Shown here: piece after piece, positions 56,701-64,000 of the stretch | How positions within the stretch are numbered: position 1 is the first letter of the stretch | Layout: each line of letters starts with the position of its first letter | NCBI GenBank assembly: GCA_004194705.1 | Contig: SADC01001298.1 | Span: forward strand, 62,001 to 126,000 | Length of the DNA stretch: 64,000 nt | Origin: Ditylenchus dipsaci | Taxonomy: Eukaryota; Nematoda; Chromadorea; Rhabditida; Anguinidae | Reading direction: 5' to 3' | Notes under the pieces: model-generated | What the model saw: only the letters and a program-made list of their open reading frames with translations | Database searches by the model: none | Told to the model about the DNA's origin: nothing | Position numbers and translations under genes: made by a program

Positions 56701-59310
56701 ATTATTTCCAACTTTTGCTCATATGTTGGTTCTTTGACTACATCTTTAGAAGTATCCAAAATAATTCCAGCATTTGATCGATCTTCGACTAACTCCCTTT
56801 GAAAATTGCCAGAAACTAGCTTCTAAAAAAATCTTAGTGTTGAAATTAGAAAAACCAATTTCACTACCTCAAGAATAGATTTTTGTTTAAGTGAGCAAGA
56901 ATTGGACAAAGAGAAACTGCTTGGTCGAATTTGGCAATAGTTGAGGTAAGAAGTGTAAAATTTACGGCCAAGCTTTCTATGGTAATTGCTTTGTGAAGAT
57001 CCTTCGCAACCTTGGCTAGTCCAACTATTTTATCATTGTGAACATCTTGGTTGCTAAACAAAAATTCTTTGAGACCAGTTACTCTAACGCGTATATTAGA
57101 ATCCTCGGTAAATATTTTCTACGCCCGCTAATTTATTTGGTTGTGATTTATATACTTCTTTTCAAAAGAAACCATTAATGGATGGTTTTGAGCTTGTTGG
57201 CTGTATGTATTTGTGATTTGTACTAGCAGGTCAAAAGGTGGCGAGGAAAGTTCCAAAAACTTGTTTTACTATTTAAAAGCTGTATATAGTTTTTGTTATG
57301 TGTGGGTGGGTTGTGGGTCGGCACGGCGACAATTCCGCGGGAGACAGTTCCGCGACGGATAATTCCGACGGATAATTCCGCGGAATTTTCAATTTTTGAC
57401 GTTCGTGTCGAGAAAAACCAAATTCTGACACTGGATTCGTGTACAGCATGGTGGATTCCATATTCACCTTCTTCAAATTTTAACGTATTGTCCAATTTCA
57501 GATTCCACTCCAGACAAAAAAAACTTTTAAAAAAAATCCGTGTTTTAAATTTGACCACGAGTTTTAGATTAAAGCACCTTGTATGAAGTCGACCATTCTG
57601 ATCACGAATCTGGTGTCAGAATTTAGTTTTTCTCAACAGGAACGCCAAAAATTCCGCGGAATTATCCGTCGCGGAATTATCTGTCGCGGAATTATCCGTC
57701 GCGGAATTGTCTCTCGCGAAATTGTCTCGCGCGGAATTGTCGCCGTGCCTGTGGGTCTCCACTTTTGTGTGTAAGCAAGATTTTCTACCACTTTTTTGCA
57801 AATTATGTCGGGTATCTCACCGGAACCCTGAAACTCAACATCTTAGATCTCTTTTAAGCTTGCACCCGTAAAATTAAGGGGCTCTAAAAAGTTGTTTAAT
57901 TCCGTCTACCGTATTTTGTCTTAATAGACCCCCATGGGGGATTTTTTTTAACTCTCAAAAACATGTGAATTATCAATCAAAAATGGGCTCAACTCTGCCC
58001 ATTAAATTGGGGAAAAATTGGGGGTTGGGGATTATTAGAGAGTGGGGGATTATTAGAGAAAATACGGTTTACTGAAAGTGGCGGATTTTAGCCTGGATTT
58101 GGCTGACTTTCGTGTTCAAGCAAAGTGTTCAACTTTCTGCCAGTTTTCACAGAAATTTGTATCCGATGTCTTTCCAAGCTCTTACCGTACAACCTTTACC
58201 AATTTTCCATGAGGATAAATTTTCAGCCCCTGAAAATTTTGAAACTGTAAATCAAAAATGGCCTTAATTCGGAATCCTAGTTAAAAAATGTGGGGATTAT
58301 TAGGGGTGGGGATTAATAAAGGTTATACGGTAAATTGATTTACAATAGGCGACAGTCGTCGACAGAAACTAAAGGGTGTCTATAGAGCTCTCCTATAACA
58401 TAACAAATTTACACAGAAGAGGTAAGATGGATATGAGGGATGGTCGGTGAAGAAAGAAAACGTGCGAAGAAACGTTCTAAAGCTGTTTTTCAGCCATGAA
58501 AGACATAAACACACCAAGAAACATTGTCTAAGCCTCAGTCTAAGTCTTACTCCGTCAAGACTTCGACTGAGGCTTAGACTTAGACTAATAGGTGTTCATG
58601 TAGCTAAAAAAGTCTGAGTCTAAGTTTAAGTTGCAGTCTGTGAACGAGCCATAAAATAATATTAGTTTGACAAACACCAATAAAAAGCTGATATGAATAC
58701 TAGGTGGTAGTGATTTTTAAAAACAAACCTAGCTACAGCAACTGCTCTAAAACACTAATAAGTTTTGAAGCCACGAAATTCTGCAGCTGACCAATAAGAG
58801 ACGTCCAAGCCACCCTGACTTCGCCAGTGGACAAGTCACTGTGCACGATATCTGCTATGGTCGACTTAGAAAAGTAGAAGGCATACATGTCTCTGACACT
58901 ACATGAATCAGCATTTTCGTAATTTTCTTGTTTGATTAAGTAGAAGAATTTGCTGGCCTTAAAACATTTTTAAAAACATAAATTTAAGCTATAAATTATT
59001 CACTTTCTGAAGTCCTGCAGACGCAAGGCAGGAATATTGTTTTCCTTGAAATTTTCAGCCGCGGAATACTAACTGTTATCATTTAAGAGTAAAACGGAAG
59101 TAAAATTCAAGCTGGAAATACAACTAAAGCAGTGTATTAAAAATATTCTGTAAAGAAAATCCTTGATTGATAAGATAATGCAATAATTCATATTTCAAAG
59201 AACAATTATGCAGCTTGGTGAAGCATGAGAATTGATTTGAGATTGAGAGAAACTAACTGAGGTGCACGGATGTATTCAAAAATTCTGACAGCATTCTCTT
59301 TGTGAAACAT
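53739..59310 (-). CDS. RING-finger protein, probable E3 ubiquitin ligase of unknown family
   Basis: Exons (minus): 59258-59310 (start MFHKENAVRIFEYIRAP), 59004-59068, 58737-58956, 56868-57053, 56597-56822, small exons near 55835 and 55687-55729, 55567-55643, 55387-55515, 55054-55089, 54890-54976, 54558-54671 and 53739-53909 (stop). The body is alpha-helical with no domain I recognise (for example AFYFSKSTIADIVHSDLSTG, VEKMLKKSYSLGAMVHFCIL). A coiled coil (SERREVMLREKVQRLEMEKE) leads directly into a C-terminal RING split by one intron: LCVICLDSK joined to REILFMPCLHFNTCEECS, then VSHCGTCRQHI. All eight zinc ligands of a C3HC4 RING are present, so the domain should bind an E2. Coiled coil then C-terminal RING is common in dimeric E3 ligases. 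The 57054-58736 intron contains three palindromic elements. It is the same strand as, and downstream of, RNase H1. Confidence 0.75.
54040..54535. mobile_element. G-run element with a TACGTATAACC element inserted in its right end
   Basis: Outer: CTAGTAGCTAATACCATCCC at about 54045, GGCGCTGGCCTACCCCGAG in the middle, then a G run, with the terminal ATTTGCTACTATCGCC only at 54512-54527. Inner (about 54261-54511): TTACGTATAACCTCCATTAA faces TTAATAGAGGTTATACGGTA. Removing the inner unit restores the expected G run plus TATTTGCTACTA end. It lies in a RING-gene intron. Confidence 0.75.
56190..56425. repeat. Solitary TACCGTATTT end and a CCTTGGTCC hairpin
   Basis: GAAATTAGAGAAAATACGGTA ends at 56218 without a matching left end. 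Next to it, ACGATAGAAAACGCGCAAAA (56272) pairs with TTTCGCGTTTTCTATCGTTT (about 56386), and the centre holds GCCTTGGTCCGCC and a degenerate second module. Confidence 0.65.
57320..57749. mobile_element. Palindromic element with AATTCCGCGACGGAT words, 8-bp duplication
   Basis: Tips GGCACGGCGACAATTCCGCG and CGCGGAATTGTCGCCGTGCC are flanked by the exact duplication TGTGGGTC (57312-57319 and 57750-57757). The left arm has about four CGCGACGGATAATTC-type words and the right arm about six, so the arms differ in word number. The inner arms (AAATTCTGACAC and complement) pair well. It is intronic in the RING gene. An 8-bp duplication fits hAT or P-type elements. Confidence 0.92.
57907..58335. mobile_element. 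Two TACCGTAT-type elements side by side
   Basis: The first (57907-58068) begins TACCGTATTTTGTCTTAATA with word GACCCCCATGGGGGAT and ends GGGGGATTATTAGAGAAAAT then ACGGT. The second (about 58184-58332) begins TTACCGTACAACCTTTACC and ends GGGGATTAATAAAGGTTATA then CGGTA, with the variant tip also seen at 54261-54511. Both are in the large RING-gene intron. Confidence 0.75.
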
Positions 59311-60054
59311 CTTTGAAATACTTTATAAAATTTCAATATTTTTTGCAAACAGGCAGAAAAAATCGAACCTGGTCATTAAACAAACTGCCTTGGTTTTTTT
59401 GTGGATTTTCGAAAACACAATTTTCTAAATTCAAACTCCATATAGTTATACATTCACCATCTCTGCCTAAACTCTATTTCGGCTATTTTGGTCGAGTTAC
59501 CATATCGTTACTAAAAAAATGCAAGCTCAAAAATATACCACTCTTGTTTTTTTTCAAAATGTGCACAAAATGGTTGCGAAAAAATCAACGTCCTTTCTGT
59601 TGCCTCTGTGAACCAGCGATTTTACGATTCCGGCTACCAGGGCTGTCCCGGAACAGGCATTCAACATTTTGGAAAACGGGAATCGGAACTTTTAGGTACT
59701 TGAAAAAATTCTCAAAAAGCGTAAGTAGATGGCTACCTAATAAAGTTTTATTCCAATTTCCCAATACAGAGGATATTTTTTTCTAGTACAGGCCTTAAAA
59801 AATAAAGACTCATTCTTTTAACTTTAAAAGTTGTACAGGGTGCTTTTTCTTAAAAATTAAAATTCTTATAGTCTGTAAATTTTTTGTCTAGAAAAAATTA
59901 AATCTGGTCGCTCAACATTTAAGAAAATGCGATAAAAGCGATGTGCAATTTTTTCCTCGGGATGGGATGTAGATTCTCAAATTTGAGGGGCTGAGTTGTT
60001 AGATAGAGGTAATAATTATTTGAATATCTACGCTAATCAGCTCGAATCTTTATT

Positions 60055-60306
60055 TACCGTATTTCCTCTAATATACCGACACCCTCTAATAAACCGACAC
60101 CCCTACTTCGAAGGTCCGTATCTCAGTCCAAAGAAAGAAATTTACATCGCTTTTTTTTGCGTTTTCTTAGCTCCCACGAGCTCTATCGATTCCGCTTTTT
60201 CGATTTTGGATCTTCATCCAAAATTGTCGAGATCGACCCAAAATTTTCACGATTTTGAGGGGTTGAAAAATAACCGACATGTCGGTATATTAGAGGAAAT
60301 ACGGTA
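60055..60306. mobile_element. TACCGTATTT element, ACCGACA word
   Basis: Begins TACCGTATTTCCTCTAATAT, then ACCGACACCCTCTAATAAAC and CGACACCCC. Ends ATGTCGGTATATTAGAGG and AAATACGGTA. The interior CTCCCACGAGCTCTATCGAT matches the 45113 copy. It lies between the RING gene and RNase H1, ending 21 bp from the RNase H1 stop. Confidence 0.88.
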
Positions 60307-60326
60307 TTAAAAAGTGTTCTGACAGC

Positions 60327-61840
60327 TTATATATTTGGTGTTACAAGCACAGAGGCAAATTTAGAGTAGTCAAAGTTGTAGGTGCAATTGCTAGACACAT
60401 TTGTCACTGGCAGGTCGATGGCCATCCTAGCTAGTCTGTCTGCCTTCAAAATAAGTAATTAAAAAAGTGTTTGAAACTAATAAACATCAAAATAGCCTTA
60501 CCAGTTCATTACCTCTTTCCCCGGCATGCGATCTAATATATTCAAAGCGTACACCTTGCTCAAACGTTTTTTGCCTTCAAATACACCTTCTTATCCATTT
60601 TTTTTTTGGGGATTGAAGTTGACTACTGACTGAGATACCTTATGTGTAAGTGTTTTAATCAGTCCTAAACAGTCGGTTCGAATGATCACCAATTGTCGGC
60701 TGAAAATCCAAATAAAGCAAAATATTTTGTAATTTTTAATTAGTTCATTATATGAAATTCATTTTTTTGGCAATACATGTCCTGTAATGTGGTATACTTA
60801 CTTATAATCTGGCCATTCTTTGACAGATTTCAAAGCAATGAAAATGGCATGAAGTTCAGCTGAATAACTTGCACGCGAATAATTCACCTCCACACTTTGG
60901 TTGAGAGGATGCCCGGGATTGACAAATATTCCTATGCCTGTTCTTAAAAATTGTTGTCCTCACTTGTATGACACGAAGCGTCGGTGTAGATCTTAAAAAA
61001 TACCAAAATGCTTAAATTTTCTAGGTACCAAGGCGAAATTCCGTGAACTTTTAGAAAAAAAAACTAACGATATTGACGATATTTCTAATTACGTCCTCAA
61101 TATAATGTATTTGCAGGTCTCCCAGACGTCCTTATTTTTAGATTCCAAATCTGACTTTCATTTAAATTGTTAGTGAAAATCTTATTTTCAGTAGCAAAAG
61201 AGCAATGAGCACGGGATAATTTAGCAGACCATATTTCCTCTGATAAGCAGAGCTGTCGACTTATTTCTTACCCCCGAAAATCAGAAAATGATACTTACCC
61301 CTTTAAAAACTACAAAAAAGTTGAAAAACATGTTTGAGTCCGTCCTAACATACACCGGCTTAGCCGGTTTTTTCCAGCATATTCTAGGACAGACTTAAAC
61401 ATATCTTAGATTCATGCTTAAATACACAAGTCCAACATACGCTGGCCTGCCCTCGCCTAAGCAGAAACCTAAAATGACCTAAAAAAATCATTAAGGGGAC
61501 CAAGGCAAACGCCCCCCCCCCATTGAAGGATAGGGCCAAATATTCCTCCAAGCTGAGGTGGTGTCCTTAGAGGAGGTCCTTAATCTCAAGGTGTCGCCTT
61601 ACTAGAGCATGTCGGCTTATTAGAAGAAATACGGTATTTTTGGTGAAACACCCTAAAAATTCCTTATTTTTTAGCAAATGTCCTTTTAAAAAAGGTATCT
61701 AGGCTTTTAAGTGATGTTTAGAAGCTAGAATTTGTGAAAACTTACAATGATAGAGTCTTCCTGACAATAAAAATTCTCTTTTACTTCCGTTGCACTTAAT
61801 GCTATTTTTGCTTTGAATCTGCTGCGCTTAGAAGTTTTTG
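60327..61840 (-). CDS. Ribonuclease H1, 5' end incomplete
   Basis: RNase H1 cleaves the RNA strand of RNA-DNA hybrids in nucleus and mitochondria. Exons (minus): 61746-61840, 60802-60991, 60639-60699, 60502-60574 and 60327-60443 (stop). All four catalytic carboxylates appear in order: IYTDAS (Asp), SYSAELHAIFIAL (Glu), LVIIRTDCLGLIKTL (Asp) and ELADRLARMA (Asp), preceded by the YIRSHAGERGNE loop with the conserved His. RTGIGIFVNPGHPLNQS matches the 'GIGvyfGpghplN' block of animal RNase H1. The reading frame shifts by one base at the T run near 60940 (DNNF to RTGIG); one extra T restores it. The N-terminal hybrid-binding domain was not found upstream, so either an exon is missed or the domain is absent. 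The gene is in tandem with the RING gene. Confidence 0.85.
61228..61640. mobile_element. TACCGTATTT-type element with an embedded CCAGCGTA hairpin
   Basis: The left end is eroded (ACCATATTTCCTCTGATAAG); the right end is TCGGCTTATTAGAAGAAATACGGTA. The word is GTCGACTTATT on the left and GTCGGCTTATT on the right. The middle holds ATAGGGCC with GGGACCAAGGCAAAC, the module also found in the 41243-42620 element, and a GCCAGCGTATGTTGG-type core. It lies in the first visible RNase H1 intron. Confidence 0.6.
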
Positions 61841-62700
61841 CTAAATATAAATAACACTTAGTATAGCTATCTTTATGTTTACTTATGGTTGATATTACGT
61901 TTAGCCACCTTTCTATCTTTTGATTCTACTATACAGGATCAGCGGTTTCAAACACATTTTTTCAAAACTACTATTTTCAAGGCGCAGCATTTGCTAAAGA
62001 TATAATAAAGTCATTGGAGGAAAAAATGTTGTAAAACTGACCAGAATAACTCCAACACCCATACATTTTGAAGAATAATTGTTGACTTCTAAAAAAATAA
62101 AATCTCTAGAGCAACAGCAGGCTCTCAGATCGGCAAAAATAAAAAATAAGACAAAAGTAAAACACTAGTAGAGAATACAATTTTCTAATTCTATTACAAA
62201 ACGGTCTGATTTTTTGTGACGATCAGCATAATGAACAGGCAAGCCGTAAATGAACACTATATCATTTACTTTATTTATGGTACTTATTGTGTTGACGCCA
62301 CTCGAACATGTTTGTCTTACGAAACATAAGAAACATATTTGAGTCTGTCCTAACGAAAAGGGGGAAGGTGGCGCTAACTCATTAAGAACCTTATTTTTGA
62401 ATTATAAAACCATGAAACTTAGTAAGCACAGCAATTTGCCAAATTTAAATTTGCGCAAAACCCCCTAATCATTTCAATAATGTTTTTCGGGCATTTAACT
62501 TTGGATTTATTTATTTATTTAACACCAATAAAATGAATTATATGATTAATTGTAGTCCGATCTGGCATTGTAAAGCAACGTCAGACTTGACTAGTGGATG
62601 CTTCAAGATTAATTAAATGCAAACAAAAAATACTTAGAGGTCGTAGTCAGAGTTTTCAAAATTAGAAGCTTTCACATTGGTTTTACGGTTTCTTATGCCT
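61841..62700. other. AT-rich stretch upstream of RNase H1
   Basis: The region should contain the RNase H1 promoter and any missing first exon, but I could not identify a start codon in phase with the exon at 61746-61840. No palindrome of note. Confidence 0.3.
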
Positions 62701-62704
62701 CATT

Positions 62705-63300
62705 ATAAACGTTGTCATTGTCGTTGTCGTTGGAATATTTTTTTTTAAAACCCTTTTTTTCGCCAACGACGACGACAATGACAACGACGACCTATTTATA
62801 AAAAATCCAACGACAACGCCAACGACAACGCCAAGGACAACGAAATTTTTCATTCAAAAATGGGCAAATTTCACATTTTCAGTCGAGATTTCGAGGGAAA
62901 ACATGTGGAGAATATAGTTACCGTATTTCCTCTAATAAGCGCCCCTGCTCCATTAAGCGCCCCGCTCTAATAAGCGCCCTCCCTGGAGGAGATTTGAAAA
63001 ATAAGCGCCCCTGCTCCATTAAGCGCACCCGCTCTAATAAGCGCCCCCCTAGACAGGGGATTGAAAAATAAGCGCCCCGGGGCGCTTATTAGAGGAAATA
63101 CGGTAATCCTTAAAATTCTGGTTAAAATGCAAAATTGTCTAATTTGGAAGAAAAATTTTCGTTGTCATCGGCGTTGTCGTTGGATTTTTTATAAATAGGT
63201 CGTCGTTGTCGCTGTCGTCGTCGTTGGCGTTGTCGTTGGCGCAAAAGTGCCTTTATAAAACATTTTTTCAAAGACAACGACGACGTTTATAAATAAGCCA
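62705..63300. mobile_element. Palindrome with ACAACGACGAC words, itself hit by a TACCGTATTT element
   Basis: AACGTTGTCATTGTCGTTGT at 62708 faces ACAACGACGACGTTTATAAA at 63275. The arms are runs of ACAACGACG or CGTCGTTGT words, and ATTTATAAAAAATCCAACGA pairs with TCGTTGGATTTTTTATAAAT. The centre is interrupted by a complete TACCGTATTT element at 62919-63105. Confidence 0.85.
62919..63105. mobile_element. TACCGTATTT element, AAGCGCCCC word, nested
   Basis: Begins TACCGTATTTCCTCTAATAA and ends TATTAGAGGAAATACGGTA. Between lie repeated units AAGCGCCCCTGCTCCATT and AAGCGCCCCGCTCTAAT and the mirrored GGGGCGCTT. It is inserted at TA inside the 62705-63300 palindrome. Confidence 0.9.
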
Positions 63301-63405
63301 TTAAGGATGAAAATAAAAAATAAAAGGCTGAGAAAGACACATACTTGTGAAAAAAAAACTATAGTAAAAAGTTTTGCCTTTTGCAGATCGTACCTGTGTA
63401 CTATG

Positions 63406-63874
63406 CAGTGTTTTCAAAAGTCAATGTCAAGTTCAAGGTCAAGGTAAAACTTGACTTTAAAACTTCAAGGTCGTTTTTCTCGATTTTTAGTAAGGAAAAT
63501 GGGTCTGAATTTTTTTTCCTATCCCTTAAAGTCAAGATTTTGCGCTGAACAAAACGTACTTTTCAGAATAACGATATAATTTTTGCACGATGAGATATAG
63601 CCTAAAGTCAAGGTAAAATCACCTTAATTTTAGCGAAAGTCAAGGTCAAGGTAAAATCAAAGTGATTTTACCTTGACTTTGGCTATATCTCATCGTGCAA
63701 AAATTATATCGTTATCTGAAAAATACATTTTGTTCAGCGCAAAATCTTGACTTTAGGGGATAGGAAAAAAAAATTCAGACCCATTTTCCTTACTAAAAAT
63801 CGATAAAACGACCTTGAAGTTTTAAAGTCAAGTTTTACCTTGACCTTGAACCTGACCTTGACTTTGAAACACTG
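63406..63874. mobile_element. Palindromic hAT-type MITE with CAAGGT words, 8-bp duplication (copy 2)
   Basis: Tips CAGTGTTTTCAAAAGTCAAT and GACCTTGACTTTGAAACACTG are flanked by the exact duplication GTACTATG (63398-63405 and 63875-63882). It is highly similar along its whole length to 7378-7859, with small length differences in the CAAGGT arrays. Confidence 0.93.
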
Positions 63875-63907
63875 GTACTATGGTAATTGTATGAATAAAT
63901 CAGACTA

Positions 63908-64000
63908 CAGTCAAGTCTCGATATAGTGACACTCTTGATAAAAAGAGAAACTTCGGTATTCCGCAGTGCTCCGTCTCACTGATGCCTTGGACGACTTCTT
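63908..64000. mobile_element. pogo-like element, left end, cut by the window edge
   Basis: TACAGTCAAGTCTCGATATA opens a pogo/Tigger-type tip with its TA dinucleotide. The rest lies outside the window. Confidence 0.6.

Overview
This is eukaryotic nuclear DNA. It is AT-rich, genes are split into many short exons with GT...AG introns (several well under 100 bp, acceptors often TTTTCAG or TTTTTAG), coding density is low, and short inverted-repeat DNA transposons are very dense. Short introns, TTTCAG acceptors, glutamine-rich proteins and the gene set (ATG13, RNase H1, a USP7-type MATH protein) fit an invertebrate animal, perhaps an ecdysozoan such as a nematode. The species cannot be fixed from the window.

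Layout. 0-0.7 kb: a tandem repeat and a FLYWCH-type zinc-finger fragment. 1.8-7.1 kb (minus): an autophagy ATG13-like gene, one intron of which carries a 2.6-kb palindrome that was itself hit by a hAT transposon. 7.4-9 kb: three palindromic elements. 10.0-22.4 kb (plus): a long Ser/Pro- and Lys-rich nuclear-type gene whose 3' half may be a DUF4211 (QSER1/PRR12-like) protein; one intron holds a 2.7-kb foldback. 23.4-25.1 kb (minus): a single-pass membrane protein. 25.2-29.8 kb: intergenic foldbacks, one 1.4 kb long. 31.6-46.1 kb (plus): a 20-plus-exon gene for a USP7-type MATH domain joined to coiled coils and polyQ tracts. 47.9-50.4 kb (minus): an alpha-helical gene with an in-frame stop. 53.7-59.3 kb (minus): a C-terminal RING-finger protein. 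60.3-61.8 kb (minus): RNase H1. 61.9-64 kb: more palindromic elements.

Host genes. ATG13 belongs to autophagy initiation, RNase H1 to RNA-DNA hybrid removal, and the RING and MATH proteins to ubiquitin biology. There is no operon logic. Several exon chains are broken by single-base shifts, often at homopolymers, which looks more like residual assembly error than real pseudogenes.

The most unusual feature is the transposon population. Most elements are near-complete palindromes built from a conserved outer tip plus a short reiterated 'word'. Within one copy the word is mirrored in the other arm, but it differs between copies that share the same tip. This is seen independently in a TA-flanked TACCGTATTT set, an 8-bp-duplication hAT-like set, a TTAA-flanked AGGGGCAT set and a GGG...GACGTTT set. 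Exact target-site duplications can be read for many copies, several nested insertions can be dated relative to each other, and inner arms stay matched within each copy. I regard this 'constant tip, copy-specific mirrored core' pattern as the best candidate for something undescribed.
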